DNA of 64,000 nt from Paraburkholderia domus (GCF_905220705.1 NZ_CAJNAT010000005.1:292353-356352); one strand, 5' to 3'; positions 26,982-36,332 are shown, counted from the first letter of the stretch. Program-made: numbers and translations. Notes: a model not told the origin generated them from the sequence alone.

Positions 26982-28175
26982 ATGGCAAAAAGTCTATCGA
27001 AAATCTGGCTGCGCGGTCTCAAGCGGCTGCTCGCCATTCAAACCGAGCAGGCCCACACAACCAAGCGTGCCACCACGCGGCCGGCGCGAACTGCTACCAG
27101 CAAGCCGTCGGCCAAGGTCCGTCCTATCAAGCCAGTGGCCGCGCTGCGCGTACCCGCGAAACGCGAGGCTCCGCGCGCTGCCCCAAGGGAATCGCGGGTT
27201 CGTCCGCGTGCTTCGGCATGGGCGAGCGGTTCGTGGACGCGCTCGTTCCATTCTGCGCCTGCTTCCCCTGGGCGGCTCGTCAATCACCTGCAGTACGGTT
27301 TGTACATCCCGTCCGGCCATGCACACGAGGCGATGCCGCTAGTGGTGATGCTGCACGGCTGCACCCAGTCGGTTGGCGAATTCGCGGAAGGCACGCGGAT
27401 GAACGTGCTCGCGGACCGATTCGGCTTTGCCGTGGTTTATCCGGAACAGTCGAAGCACGTGCATTCGCATCGCTGCTGGCATTGGTATGACGCCAGCGAC
27501 AGCGCCGGCGGCGCTGAGGCGCGTGCGGTCGTCTCGCTGGTGGATTCGCTGGTTGCACAGCATGGCTTCGACAGCGAGCGCGTGTATGTCGCCGGAATCT
27601 CCGCCGGGGCTGGCCTGGCGGCGCTTCTGGCCGTCAACTATCCGGAGCGTTTCGCCGCGGTCGCGCTGCACTCCGGCCCCGCTTTCGGCGAGGCCCGTTC
27701 CGGTATTACGGCGATGGACGTGATGCGGCGCGGTGCGCGCCGCGAGCCGGCCGAGCTCGTCGACGAACTCGTTAATGTGGCTGAATACCCCGGCATGCCG
27801 GCCATCATCGTCCATGGCGACGCTGACCATGTGGTCGCGCCGGTCAATGCTGACCAGTTGGCGGAGCAGTTTCTCCGTCTAAACCGGATCGTCGACGAGA
27901 AAGGCGCGCGCAAATCCGGCGAGGTCAAGGAAGAGCGCAAAGGTGGTGTAGTAATGCGCGACTACGTGCGCGGCGGGCGGCGCGTGGTGCGGTTGTGCCG
28001 TGTGCAAGGGCTCGCGCACGCTTGGAGCGGCGGCGACGATGCCGTGCCGTTCCATTCCGCCAAAGGTCCGGACGCAAGCGCCATGGTGTGGGAATTCTTC
28101 AAGCACCAGCGTCGCACGGCTACCGGCCGTATCGCTGAAAGCACGGTCGCAGAAGCCTCGGCAGGCGTCCGGTGA
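26982..28175 (+). CDS. PHB depolymerase family esterase
   Basis: A 397-residue alpha/beta-hydrolase. After a basic, disordered 90-residue N-terminus (many RPAR/KPSAK-type stretches and no signal peptide) comes the esterase: oxyanion region VVMLHGCTQSVGEFAEGTRM, nucleophile GISAGAGLAALLAV, Asp in IIVHGDADHVVAPVN and His in GLAHAWSGGD. This is the PHB-depolymerase/feruloyl-esterase-like family that cleaves poly-3-hydroxybutyrate or related esters. Without a signal peptide it is likely intracellular, possibly acting on PHB granules; the basic N-terminus could help binding. The start follows GCGAGG; the upstream in-frame start at 26904 would cross the palindromic operator. Confidence 0.87.
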   Translation: MAKSLSKIWLRGLKRLLAIQTEQAHTTKRATTRPARTATSKPSAKVRPIKPVAALRVPAKREAPRAAPRESRVRPRASAWASGSWTRSFHSAPASPGRLVNHLQYGLYIPSGHAHEAMPLVVMLHGCTQSVGEFAEGTRMNVLADRFGFAVVYPEQSKHVHSHRCWHWYDASDSAGGAEARAVVSLVDSLVAQHGFDSERVYVAGISAGAGLAALLAVNYPERFAAVALHSGPAFGEARSGITAMDVMRRGARREPAELVDELVNVAEYPGMPAIIVHGDADHVVAPVNADQLAEQFLRLNRIVDEKGARKSGEVKEERKGGVVMRDYVRGGRRVVRLCRVQGLAHAWSGGDDAVPFHSAKGPDASAMVWEFFKHQRRTATGRIAESTVAEASAGVR

Positions 28176-28202
28176 CGGTGGAGCAACACTTCGAAATGAG
28201 TA

Positions 28203-28232
28203 TTGGCGCATTCCTAGGGTTTTCCCTATAAT
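28203..28232 (+). promoter_or_regulatory. Sigma-70-type promoter of the DUF3563 gene
   Basis: TTGGCG (28203-28208), 18-nt spacer, TATAAT (28227-28232). The -10 box is perfect and the -35 matches 4 of 6. Transcription would start near 28239. Confidence 0.65.
28215..28228. promoter_or_regulatory. Operator-like palindrome overlapping the -10 box
   Basis: TAGGG-TTTT-CCCTA sits between -35 and -10 and takes in the first bases of TATAAT, an ideal place for a repressor to block the polymerase. Confidence 0.5.
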
Positions 28233-28245
28233 ACGGGTTATCACC

Positions 28246-28261
28246 TAGGCGTTAACGCCTA
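28246..28261. promoter_or_regulatory. 16-bp perfect palindrome in the 5' leader of the DUF3563 gene
   Basis: TAGGCGTTAACGCCTA is a perfect palindrome without spacer, just after the predicted start of transcription and 21 nt before the ATG. It shares the TAGG/CCTA ends with the operator-like palindrome just upstream. Confidence 0.55.
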
Positions 28262-28282
28262 AACTCATAGTCGAGGTTGACC

Positions 28283-28459
28283 ATGTATCTGCTTAGCCGC
28301 CTGTTTCTGTTTCTGACCAAATCGCCCGATCAACTTGCGAAAGAACGCGCTGACGCCTTCCTCGCAGAAGCAACCGATCTGTACGATCTGGAATTCCGTA
28401 TGCGCAAGCTGGACCGTGAGGCGACCACCCGCCAGCCGTCGTGGATGAGCCAGCACTAA
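28283..28459 (+). CDS. DUF3563 family small protein
   Basis: A 58-residue protein: MYLLSRLFLFLTKSPDQLAK, then an amphipathic helix (FLAEATDLYDLEFRMRKLDR) and a short tail. Small proteins of this kind (DUF3563) are common in Burkholderia; their function is unknown. A TTG two codons earlier is a possible alternative start. A strong -10 box and two palindromes upstream suggest tight control. Confidence 0.8.
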   Translation: MYLLSRLFLFLTKSPDQLAKERADAFLAEATDLYDLEFRMRKLDREATTRQPSWMSQH

Positions 28460-28526
28460 GCTGCGCCAGTTTGAAGCGTCGGTACATCGTCCAGGCGTTC
28501 CTGATCAAAACAACGTGAGCGGGCGC

Positions 28527-30026
28527 TTACTTGCCGAAACGGGCAAGTGTACGTTGTCGCGCTTCGGCATGGTCGACGATCGGTGCGGGATAGTCCTTGC
28601 CCAATGTCACGCCGAATTCCGCGAGCCGTTCCGCACCCGCCAGCCATGGCGCGTGAACCCATTTGGCCGGCAGTTTCGCAAGCTGCGGTAGATAGCGTTT
28701 GATAAAGCGCCCTTCGGCGTCGAATTTTTCGGATTGCGTGATCGGGTTGAAAATCCGGAAATACGGTTGCGCGTCGCATCCCGTCGATGCCGCCCATTGC
28801 CAGCCGCCGTTATTCGCCGAGAAATCGAAGTCGTTCAGTTGTTCGGCGAAGTAGTGCTCGCCGAGCCGCCAGTCGACGCCCAGATCCTTCACCAGAAAAC
28901 TCGCCGTTACCATCCGCAGGCGGTTGTGCATGTAGCCGGTGCGGTTCAGTTGCAGCATCGCGGCGTCGACCAGCGGGTAGCCAGTGCGGCCCTCGCACCA
29001 CGCGGCATACGCCTCGTCCGCTTCCGGGCCTTGCTCCCAGCGCAGCCGGTCGTACTCTTCCTTGAACGACGCGCCACCCGCCAGCCTCGGATGATGCGCG
29101 AGGATCATGAAGTAAAAATCCCGCCAGATCAGCTCCGAAAGCCACGTGGCCGAGCCTTGCCCGTCGGGCTGCAGTGAGCTCTCGTGCGCGAACCGCGCAA
29201 GCGTGCGGATCGAGACAGTACCAAAGCGCAGATGCATCGACAGGTAGCTCGGGCCTTTGACGGCGGGAAAGTCACGCCGCTCCTTATAGCTGTCGATGCG
29301 TGTCACGAAATCGTCGAGCAGACGTTGCGCGCCGCTCATGCCGGTGGGCAAGTTGAGCTCCGCAAGATTGCTCGGTGCGAAGCCGAGCTGGTCGAGCGCC
29401 GGCAACTGGCGGTCCAGCCTGGGCGGCAGTGCTGTCAGATGCTTCGCGTAAGTCTCGACCGGATACGGTTTCAGATCGAAGGCCGTCAGCTGCTTGAGCC
29501 AAGCGTTCTTGTACGGCGTGAACACCGTGAACGGTTTGTTCTGGGCTGTCAGCACCTCATCGCGCTCGAAAATCACCTGGTCTTTGAACGTCAGCCACTG
29601 GCGTCCGTCAACGGCCAGCCGCTCCCGCACCGTCTCGTCACGCTCGATCGCGACTGGCTCGTAATCGTGATTCGCAAACACCGCATTCACGCCGAGTTCG
29701 TCGGCGAGCCTGGGTACGAGATCTGCCGGATCGCCGTACAGCACGACGAGCCCACCGCCTTTGGCGCGCAATGCTTCGTCCAACTCATCCAACGCAGCGA
29801 GAATGAACTCGATACGGCGGTCCTGCGCTTGCGTATCAGGATGACGAGTTTGCCAGGCGTCGAACAGTGGTTGCAGGATCGTTGTGTCGAATACGAACAC
29901 GCACCAGACACGCTCGCAATGCTTGAGCGCGTAGTAGAGCGCGGCGTTGTCCGTGCTGCGCAGGTCGCGGCGAAACCAGACCAGACCGGTGTCGAAGGTG
30001 TTGTTCAGGCGTCGGACGCGTGTCAT
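28527..30026 (-). CDS. phrB: Deoxyribodipyrimidine photolyase
   Basis: A 499-residue class I CPD photolyase, which uses blue light and FADH- to split cyclobutane pyrimidine dimers. It has the N-terminal antenna-binding Rossmann domain (LVWFRRDLRSTDNAALYYAL) and the C-terminal FAD domain with typical segments GRTGYPLVDAAMLQLNRTGY, MHNRLRMVTASFLVKDLGVD, NDFDFSANNGGWQWAASTGC and QPYFRIFNPITQSEKFD. The Trp residues of the electron-transfer chain lie in the expected region. It is monocistronic on the minus strand. A cryptochrome role cannot be excluded, but the NNGGWQWAASTG motif is that of CPD photolyases. Confidence 0.95.
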   Translation of the reverse strand: MTRVRRLNNTFDTGLVWFRRDLRSTDNAALYYALKHCERVWCVFVFDTTILQPLFDAWQTRHPDTQAQDRRIEFILAALDELDEALRAKGGGLVVLYGDPADLVPRLADELGVNAVFANHDYEPVAIERDETVRERLAVDGRQWLTFKDQVIFERDEVLTAQNKPFTVFTPYKNAWLKQLTAFDLKPYPVETYAKHLTALPPRLDRQLPALDQLGFAPSNLAELNLPTGMSGAQRLLDDFVTRIDSYKERRDFPAVKGPSYLSMHLRFGTVSIRTLARFAHESSLQPDGQGSATWLSELIWRDFYFMILAHHPRLAGGASFKEEYDRLRWEQGPEADEAYAAWCEGRTGYPLVDAAMLQLNRTGYMHNRLRMVTASFLVKDLGVDWRLGEHYFAEQLNDFDFSANNGGWQWAASTGCDAQPYFRIFNPITQSEKFDAEGRFIKRYLPQLAKLPAKWVHAPWLAGAERLAEFGVTLGKDYPAPIVDHAEARQRTLARFGK

Positions 30027-30235
30027 CGGAATCGCGGAGCGGGGTGAATGGTTGCGCGGCGAAGCATCGACCGGCGCATAGGCTGTGAGGTGACGATATT
30101 ACTGAACGGCGCGCTTATTCACAGGCCGGCGAGCGATAGCCGTCGGCACATGGTTCGGTGTTGCACATTGCATGCCGCATCCGCAGTACGGCATAACGCC
30201 CGCTCCTGATTGGCAGGGTGCGGGCGCTCTCCATG

Positions 30236-30258
30236 GCGGCGCGGTTTAGCCGCGCCGC
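30236..30258. repeat. Strong GC-rich hairpin downstream of ohr
   Basis: GCGGCGCGG (30236-30244), loop TTTAG, CCGCGCCGC (30250-30258), perfect. It follows the ohr stop by about 40 nt on the minus strand but lacks a U-run, so it may block exonucleases or be a weak terminator. Confidence 0.55.
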
Positions 30259-30295
30259 GTTGGCGTATTCATCAGCTATTCATTGAAGCCGCGGC

Positions 30296-30715
30296 TTACG
30301 CGACTTGCAAACGGACCGCGACGTTGTTGCGCGTGGCGTTCGAGTACGGGCAGACCTGATGCGCTGCGTCGACCAGTTCCTTGGCCGCATCTGCGGCGAG
30401 ACCCGGCAACGAGACGCGCAGATCGATGTCGAGCGCGAAGCCGCCGTTGTCGTTCGGGCCGATCCCCACTTCTGCCGTCACTTGCGTGTCCGCCGGCAAA
30501 GTCTGCTTCTTCTGGCCGGCGACGAACTTCATCGCGCTCAGGAAACACGCCGAGTAGCCGGCTGCAAAGAGTTGTTCAGGGTTTGTGCCTGCTGCGCCGT
30601 TGCCGCCGAGTTCACGCGGTGCTGCCAGCTTCACGTCCAACGCATTGTCCGACGACACTGCACGGCCGTCACGGCCACCGGTGCTGGTTGCGCTTGCTTT
30701 GTAGAGGATGTTCAT
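30296..30715 (-). CDS. ohr: Organic hydroperoxide resistance protein Ohr
   Basis: A 139-residue Ohr peroxidase of the OsmC family, which reduces organic and lipid hydroperoxides with lipoyl thiols. The two reactive cysteines are in their motifs: GYSACFLSAM (peroxidatic) and HQVCPYSNATRNNVAVRL (resolving). The N-terminal ILYKASATSTGGRDGRAVSS is typical and the length is normal. ohrR lies upstream on the same strand with an operator-like repeat between them, so ohr should be induced by organic peroxides through OhrR oxidation. Confidence 0.96.
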   Translation of the reverse strand: MNILYKASATSTGGRDGRAVSSDNALDVKLAAPRELGGNGAAGTNPEQLFAAGYSACFLSAMKFVAGQKKQTLPADTQVTAEVGIGPNDNGGFALDIDLRVSLPGLAADAAKELVDAAHQVCPYSNATRNNVAVRLQVA

Positions 30716-30827
30716 GGTGCTACTCCTTAATCTGGGTTGTCAGGATCTGCATGCTTGCCGCGGCTTGCTCGCCCGCCGTTCCGGCGGAGCGCTATCGAAG
30801 CGGCATGTGACAAAGATAGTACCCAAA

Positions 30828-30845
30828 TCATTTGTGTGCAAATGA
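30828..30845. promoter_or_regulatory. OhrR operator upstream of ohr
   Basis: The inverted repeat TCATTTG-TGTG-CAAATGA lies in the ohrR-ohr gap, 113 nt before the ohr ATG. A GTGCAAAT core recurs twice upstream of ohrR, which supports OhrR as the binder. Confidence 0.65.
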
Positions 30846-30889
30846 ATTTTCGTATCGTATCGATAGCGTGCTTTTTGAAACAAGGCCGG

Positions 30890-31342
30890 CTAGTGGCCCA
30901 TGTAATCGTTGAGTGTGGTGCGCAGGCGCGTTAGATCGTCACGCAGACGGAGCAGGAATTCCGGTGTTTGCTGGGTTGCGCAGAAGATTTCTGCCGGTAC
31001 TTCGCGTGCCTGGCGCTTCAGAGCGGTGCCTGCTTTGGTGAGCCGGATATAGACGAGCCGCTCATCTTCAACGCCGCGTACCCGTTCCAGATATCCCTGC
31101 GTTTCGAGACGTTTGAGCAGCGGCGTGACCGTTGCCGAGTCGAGATTCAGTCGCGCGGCGAGATCTTTGACTGTGATGTCGTCGGCTTCCCAGAGCACCA
31201 GCATCGCCAGATATTGCGGATACGTGAGGCCGAGTTTGTCGAGCAGCGGCTTGTACGCTTTCGTCATCGCAAGCGAGGTCGAATAGAGCGCGAAGCAGAG
31301 TTGCTCGTCGAGCGTGAAGGGCAAGGCGGGGCGCTGGGTCAT
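30890..31342 (-). CDS. ohrR: Organic-peroxide-sensing MarR-family repressor OhrR
   Basis: A 150-residue MarR-type repressor. The sensing cysteine is in DEQLCFALYSTSLAMTKAYK near residue 16, where peroxides oxidise it and release DNA. The winged helix (ITVKDLAARLNLDSATVTPL, then LKRLETQGYLERVRG) is complete. I placed the start at 31342 (MTQRPALPFTLDEQL); the frame continues 23 codons upstream but that part is not MarR-like and would cross the likely operator. It precedes ohr on the same strand. Confidence 0.93.
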   Translation of the reverse strand: MTQRPALPFTLDEQLCFALYSTSLAMTKAYKPLLDKLGLTYPQYLAMLVLWEADDITVKDLAARLNLDSATVTPLLKRLETQGYLERVRGVEDERLVYIRLTKAGTALKRQAREVPAEIFCATQQTPEFLLRLRDDLTRLRTTLNDYMGH

Positions 31343-31363
31343 GATGCATCTCGCGTAAAAAGA

Positions 31364-31387
31364 GCGTGCAAATCGATTGCGTGCAAA
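31364..31387. promoter_or_regulatory. Direct GCGTGCAAA repeats upstream of ohrR
   Basis: GCGTGCAAA at 31364-31372 and again at 31379-31387, a 15-bp period. The GTGCAAAT core is shared with the ohr operator, so OhrR autoregulation is likely. Confidence 0.5.
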
Positions 31388-31547
31388 CCATTGTGCCGCA
31401 AGTCGAGGCAAGTTGACGAGCGTGGCAAGGAATTCGGCGAAGTAACAGGGGGCGGATGGCGCCCTGAGACGGGAGTGCGGAGGCCGCTATAGGGCGAGAA
31501 TGCAGAGGGCGCTCACGCGGAAGCGGGCCGCGTTCGGCATTGAAACC

Positions 31548-31574
31548 GCGCGGGCGCTAAAAAGGCGCCCGCGC
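31548..31574 (-). terminator. GC-rich hairpin downstream of the BPSS1780-type gene
   Basis: GCGCGGGCGC (31548-31557) pairs with GCGCCCGCGC (31565-31574) around the loop TAAAAAG. It lies 24 nt past the stop of the minus-strand gene. The U-run falls in the loop on the minus strand, so terminator activity is likely but unproved. Confidence 0.55.
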
Positions 31575-31597
31575 CTGAACAGCGCTCAAGCCCGCTT

Positions 31598-32404
31598 TCA
31601 AGCCGCCGGCGTGGTCGGCAGGTCTGGCGTTTCGGGCGTTTGCACGCCGAAGCAGCCGCGATAGGTCGCGTAGAACGAGCAATACAGCATGGTCGTGACG
31701 ATCATCGTGGCGGGCATCAGGATCGCGAACGCGAAGTCGCCCGCGCCCAGCGCCTGCATCAGCGCGGACAAGCCGAACGAGACGGTTGTCGCCACCGCGA
31801 ACCACAATGCGCCGAACACGATGAACGCACCGCGATTGCGCCAGCAACTGACGATGCTGAAGAACATCGCCTTGACGGGCGGCACCTCGTGCCACGCGAT
31901 AAGAATCGGCGAGAACCAGAAAATCATTGCTACCGGAATGTAGAACGCGAACGCGGCGATCACTGCCAGCGGGATATTGCTGTTGGCGATCGCGTCCTGA
32001 TCCATCGTGGCCGTGCCGAGCATGACCTTCAGCAGCATGCCGCCGTCGGCGAGTGCCGAGCCGGCCAGCACCAGCGCCATCGCGACCACGTAGAGCACGC
32101 CCAGTACTAGCAGACGTTTGGCGACCGCAGGGCCGTACGAGTGAAAGCCGTCTACCAGAATGGTCGGGAACACCGGCTTGCCCGCGATCGTGTTGCGGCA
32201 CGCCGCCATGAAGCCCACCGCGACACCCGGAATGAAGACCAGCGGCAGCACGCCGCCGATGACCGGAATCTGCGACGCCAGTGTCATGACCAGCAGATAG
32301 GTGAAGAACAGCGTCAGAAACGCGAGCGGGTTCTTACGGAACAGCCAGATACCCTGCCGGAACCAGACATAGCCGGTTTTCGCGGGGACTTCGATCAGTT
32401 GCAT
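31598..32404 (-). CDS. BPSS1780 family membrane protein
   Basis: A 268-residue integral membrane protein with six hydrophobic segments, at about 28-46, 52-70, 98-120, 146-165, 190-215 and 222-245. The N-terminal stretch [20 protein letters not shown] and following [16 protein letters not shown] are characteristic of the Burkholderia BPSS1780 family, which has no known function. The start overlaps the 3' end of thrB by 10 nt, so the two are co-transcribed and probably translationally coupled. Confidence 0.87.
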   Translation of the reverse strand: MQLIEVPAKTGYVWFRQGIWLFRKNPLAFLTLFFTYLLVMTLASQIPVIGGVLPLVFIPGVAVGFMAACRNTIAGKPVFPTILVDGFHSYGPAVAKRLLVLGVLYVVAMALVLAGSALADGGMLLKVMLGTATMDQDAIANSNIPLAVIAAFAFYIPVAMIFWFSPILIAWHEVPPVKAMFFSIVSCWRNRGAFIVFGALWFAVATTVSFGLSALMQALGAGDFAFAILMPATMIVTTMLYCSFYATYRGCFGVQTPETPDLPTTPAA

Positions 32405-33390
32405 GGGATATGAATGCCTGGAAGTGCAACGCCGGACAGGCGTTCGCGCAGAATGCGCTCGAAATGGCCGGGGTCGTGCGGTTTGAGCAGTTCGGCCGCG
32501 CGCGGCAAATGAAAATCATACAGGCGCGAGACCCAGAAGCGGTAAGCGCCCGCGCGCAGCATGTCGCCCCAGCGGCGGTTTTCTTCGACGGTGAACGGGC
32601 GCACGGTCTGGTAGGCGCGCAGCATGGCTTCGGTGCGCGTTTCGTCCAGCTTGCCGGTGGCGAGGTTGACGCACCAGTCGTTGACCGTTACCGCGACGTC
32701 GAACAGCCACTTGTCGCAGCCGGCGAAATAAAAGTCGAAGAAGCCACCCAGGCGCACCTCGTGGCCGGTTTCCGGCGCAGCATGCGCGAACAGCACGTTG
32801 TCGCGGAACAGGTCGGCGTGGCAGGGGCCTTCGGGTAACTCCGCGTAATCCGCCGAAGCGAAGAAAGCCTCCTGATGCGCCAGTTCGGACGACAGCAAGT
32901 CGCGCTGCGCGCCCTCCAGAAACGGCAGGATAGCCGGCACGGTTTCCTTCCACCACGGCAGGCTGCGCAGATTCGGCTGATGCCGTGCGTAATCGCGCCC
33001 CGCCAGATGCATGCGCGCGAGCATTTGCCCGACCTCGACGCAATGCTCGACTTGCGGCGCCAACTCCGGCGCGCCTTCGAGCTTGGTCACGATGGCGGCG
33101 GGCTTGCCGTGCAGCGTGCCGAACAGCGCGCCGTCTTCGCGCGGCATGGGGTCCGGCACCGGCACGCGGTGCGCGGCCAAATGCTGCATCAGATCGAGAT
33201 AGAACGGCAGTTGTTCGGCCGTCAGCTTTTCGAAAATCGTGAGGACGTATTCGCCGCGCGTCGTCGTCAGAAAGAAGTTGCTGTTCTCAATACCGGAGGG
33301 GATGCCGCGAAACTCGACGACATCGCCGAGATCGTAATGACGCATCCATTCTGCTAGTTGGGGTTCGGTGACAGCGGTGAAGACAGCCAT
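32395..33390 (-). CDS. thrB: Homoserine kinase
   Basis: A 331-residue homoserine kinase of the aminoglycoside-phosphotransferase-like type found in beta- and gammaproteobacteria, unlike the GHMP-type ThrB of E. coli. It phosphorylates homoserine in threonine biosynthesis. Motifs: [20 protein letters not shown] at the N-terminus, [20 protein letters not shown], the catalytic loop [12 protein letters not shown] and the metal-binding [18 protein letters not shown]. The family sits near polA and a DUF2782 gene in pseudomonads, as here. It overlaps the next gene by 10 nt. Confidence 0.95.
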   Translation of the reverse strand: MAVFTAVTEPQLAEWMRHYDLGDVVEFRGIPSGIENSNFFLTTTRGEYVLTIFEKLTAEQLPFYLDLMQHLAAHRVPVPDPMPREDGALFGTLHGKPAAIVTKLEGAPELAPQVEHCVEVGQMLARMHLAGRDYARHQPNLRSLPWWKETVPAILPFLEGAQRDLLSSELAHQEAFFASADYAELPEGPCHADLFRDNVLFAHAAPETGHEVRLGGFFDFYFAGCDKWLFDVAVTVNDWCVNLATGKLDETRTEAMLRAYQTVRPFTVEENRRWGDMLRAGAYRFWVSRLYDFHLPRAAELLKPHDPGHFERILRERLSGVALPGIHIPCN

Positions 33391-33666
33391 GCGGGAAACG
33401 TCGGATCAGGTTAGTCGGGCTGGCGCGATGCGGCCAGTGCGAGGTGTGGCAAATGCGTTGCAGAAAGCGCGATCAAGGTCAATCAGGTCAGCGAATCCTG
33501 GCCGCCGACCTGGCCGCCAGGCTGGGCAGCAAAGCGCTGCGGCAATTCAACGCGGTTTCGCCGCGCTGCAGGCGGTGCTGAAAACGGCCACGCAGGCTCA
33601 AAGCCCGAGGCGACGCCCGCGGGCCGCGCAGATCCGGGGGAGCGGCCCACGCCGCCCCCGCATGCA

Positions 33667-34062
33667 TCAATAAGTCAGATTCACCGACGGCAACCGCGTG
33701 CTTGCACGGCCGTTGTCGCGCACGGCGGGCGACGTGTCGAGCGGCGCGCTCATCTGATAGCGCGTGCCGAGATTCGAATGCACGTTGATTTCAACCGGCT
33801 TGCCTTTGTCGCGATATTCGGTGATTTCGGTGCCGTTAGCACTGCGTTCGTAGAAGCTTGGCGTGCGCGGGACGTTGATTTCGACCTTCGAGCTGACCTC
33901 GGCGGCCGGACGATTGATCTTCTCCAGGTCAGGCAGACCGGCCCGTTCGTTGGCGGACTGGGGCGCGCCGGGGGCCGGAGTGTCATCGACAGGCTGGGCA
34001 GCCATCGCGGCGTTGCCAAAGGCGAGGGCCAGTGCAACGGCGACGGGAAGGAGCGGCTTCAT
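33667..34062 (-). CDS. DUF2782-like exported protein
   Basis: A 131-residue protein with a clear signal peptide (MKPLLPVAVALALAFGNAAM, cut after AMA). The mature part ends in ANGTEITEYRDKGKPVEINV followed by HSNLGTRYQMS, similar to the short DUF2782 proteins often encoded between thrB and polA in proteobacteria. Function is unknown; likely periplasmic. The start at 34062 was preferred over the longer frame (34161) because of the signal peptide. Confidence 0.72.
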   Translation of the reverse strand: MKPLLPVAVALALAFGNAAMAAQPVDDTPAPGAPQSANERAGLPDLEKINRPAAEVSSKVEINVPRTPSFYERSANGTEITEYRDKGKPVEINVHSNLGTRYQMSAPLDTSPAVRDNGRASTRLPSVNLTY

Positions 34063-34262
34063 GGTGATTCTCCAATATGGTGCCCCGATTCTAGCAAATC
34101 CAGCCTTGCCTACGGGCGCGATCGCCTTATTTTGCGCCGCTTTCGCACGATGTGCGCGCAATCTTGCAACCGCTGTTGCGGCCGCTGTGGTAAGCGCCGC
34201 GCGGTCATTTGGCGATCACGGGTTCCGTGGTAATGTCGTCTCATCAATCGAGGCGAATGACG

Positions 34263-35789
34263 ATGAACAACGATACCAATCAACGCGCGGTGCAGACTCC
34301 CGCCAACAGCTTCCCGACCGAATCCTTTGACGACGCGACCGAGGCCGTCACGCGTCTGTCGGCGATCTACGAAGCAAACACTTCGTTCCTGCGCGACGCC
34401 TTCGCGCGTTACCGCCGCAACGAATTGTTCGAGCGCCGGGTGCGCGCCTGCTACCCGTTCGTCCGGGTGTGCACCGAAGTCAACACGCATATCGACTCAC
34501 GCCGCTCATACGGTTTTGTCGCGGGGCCAGGCGTGTTCGAGACCACGGTCACGCGGCCGGATCTGTTCGGCGACTACTATCGCGAGCAGTTGCGCCTGCT
34601 GGCCAAGAACCATCACGTGCAGATCGAAGTTGGCGTGTCCGATCAGCCGATTCCGATTCACTTCGCATTCGCCGAGGGCATTCACCTCGAGGGCGATCTG
34701 GATCGCGAGCGCCTGTTCCTGATGCGCGACGTGTTCGACACACCGGACCTCGCGCTGCTCGACGACCGCATTGTCAACGGCACGTATGAGCCGCTGCCGG
34801 GCGAGCCGCATCCGTTGGCGCTGTTCACGGCGGCACGGGTGGATTTTTCGCTGCATCGGCTGAAGCACTATACGGCGACGTCGCCCACCCATTGCCAGAA
34901 CTACGTGTTGTACACGAACTACCAGTTCTATATCGACGAGTTCGTCAAACTCGGCCGCACGATGATGGCCCATACCGACGACGAAGAACTGCGCGCCTAT
35001 CGCAGCGAATACACGTCGTTCGTCGAACCGGGCGACGTGATCACATACAACGAGAATCTCGGCGAGCAGGCGCAGGAAGGAACGGCGCCGCCGCGTCTGC
35101 CGCAGATGCCTGCGTACCACCTGAAGCGTGCAGACGGCAGCGGCATCACGATGGTCAACATCGGCGTCGGGCCGTCGAACGCGAAGACGATCACGGACCA
35201 CATCGCCGTGCTGCGTCCGCATGCGTGGATCATGCTCGGCCACTGCGCGGGTCTGCGCAATACGCAGCGTTTGGGCGACTACGTACTGGCACACGGCTAT
35301 GTGCGCGAAGATCATGTGCTCGACGACGATTTGCCGCTGTGGGTGCCGATTCCCGCACTTGCCGAAGTGCAGGTGGCGTTGGAACGCGCGGTTGCGCAGG
35401 TCACGCAACTGGATGGCGTCGAGTTGAAGCGCGTGATGCGCACGGGCACGGTGGCGAGTGTGGATAACCGTAACTGGGAGTTGCGCGATCATCGTGAGCC
35501 GGTGCAGCGGCTGTCGCAAAGCCGCGCGGTTGCGCTTGATATGGAAAGCGCGACGATCGCCGCCAATGGGTTCCGCTTCCGCGTGCCTTACGGCACGTTG
35601 TTATGCGTGTCGGACAAGCCCTTGCATGGCGAATTGAAACTTCCCGGCATGGCGGATCAGTTCTATCGCGCGCAAGTCGATCAGCATTTGCAGATCGGGG
35701 TGAAGGCGATGGAGTTGTTGCGCATGAACGGCTTGCATCGGCTGCATAGCCGCAAGTTGCGCAGCTTCGCGGAAGTGGCGTTTCAGTAA
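34263..35789 (+). CDS. amn: AMP nucleosidase
   Basis: A 508-residue AMP nucleosidase, which splits AMP into adenine and ribose-5-phosphate and so controls the adenylate pool. It has the N-terminal Amn domain (RRSYGFVAGPGVFETTVTRP) and a C-terminal nucleoside-phosphorylase-like domain (ITMVNIGVGPSNAKTITDHI, AWIMLGHCAGLRNTQRLGDY, AVALDMESATIAANGFRFRV). Start choice: GAGG lies 9 nt before the ATG at 34263; the ATG two codons earlier (34257) is possible. It diverges from the DUF2782-like gene. Confidence 0.96.
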   Translation: MNNDTNQRAVQTPANSFPTESFDDATEAVTRLSAIYEANTSFLRDAFARYRRNELFERRVRACYPFVRVCTEVNTHIDSRRSYGFVAGPGVFETTVTRPDLFGDYYREQLRLLAKNHHVQIEVGVSDQPIPIHFAFAEGIHLEGDLDRERLFLMRDVFDTPDLALLDDRIVNGTYEPLPGEPHPLALFTAARVDFSLHRLKHYTATSPTHCQNYVLYTNYQFYIDEFVKLGRTMMAHTDDEELRAYRSEYTSFVEPGDVITYNENLGEQAQEGTAPPRLPQMPAYHLKRADGSGITMVNIGVGPSNAKTITDHIAVLRPHAWIMLGHCAGLRNTQRLGDYVLAHGYVREDHVLDDDLPLWVPIPALAEVQVALERAVAQVTQLDGVELKRVMRTGTVASVDNRNWELRDHREPVQRLSQSRAVALDMESATIAANGFRFRVPYGTLLCVSDKPLHGELKLPGMADQFYRAQVDQHLQIGVKAMELLRMNGLHRLHSRKLRSFAEVAFQ

Positions 35790-35869
35790 GCGGTATGGGT
35801 TTGAGTGTCGGCGCCGGTGTATAGCCGCGCTGAAGCGTCCGGGGGGGCACGCCCTTCGGACGGATAGTT

Positions 35870-36114
35870 TCGTGCGGCAGCCAGGATCGCACGAGCCGGT
35901 TGGCATACGCGCCGCTGAAGCCACCGAAGCGGCGCAGACAGCGCAATCCAGCCCCCGGTTGTTGCGCTTCATCCAGCGACAATTCAACCGGCCCAGCGCC
36001 GATGCGATCCATGTCCCGCGCGCGTGCGTTGGTGGCGGGAACAAATTCCAGTGTCCCGGTGCCCTCGAGTATGACGCGCACCTGCTCAGCGGTGCGGATC
36101 CACGTTTCGTTCAT
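35870..36114 (-). pseudogene. Possible transposase N-terminal remnant
   Basis: The minus-strand frame begins MNETWIRTAEQVRVILEGTG and continues TLEFVPATNARARD, like the N-termini of some IS transposases (a 'TxEQVRxFLEGT' helix). The rest does not align with any family I know, and the frame then runs on without stop into the amn gene antisense strand, so only the first part is meaningful. Its place at the edge of the AT-rich islet suits insertion-sequence-mediated acquisition. Weak evidence. Confidence 0.3.
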
Positions 36115-36332
36115 GTCGATGATCATCCGTTGATGATCAACCACCCTCCATAGCCTGCCGCCCACCGGCAGTCGACTACGTGACGGCCTCGCTTTACTCC
36201 GGGCTCGTCCTCCCGTGGAAATGCAGCGGAAATCGCTCGTTCAGGCTCACCCGCCGTTGGACAGCGCTGTTCGATAGCGGCAATTGTTTTTCGGAATTGT
36301 CCTATTTCGGGCGCGTTCGCAGTGACGATATT

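Noticed and set aside
26710..27342. Plus-strand frame over the esterase start
   Set aside because: Overlaps the esterase N-terminus in another frame, no domain; the esterase frame has a complete catalytic triad.
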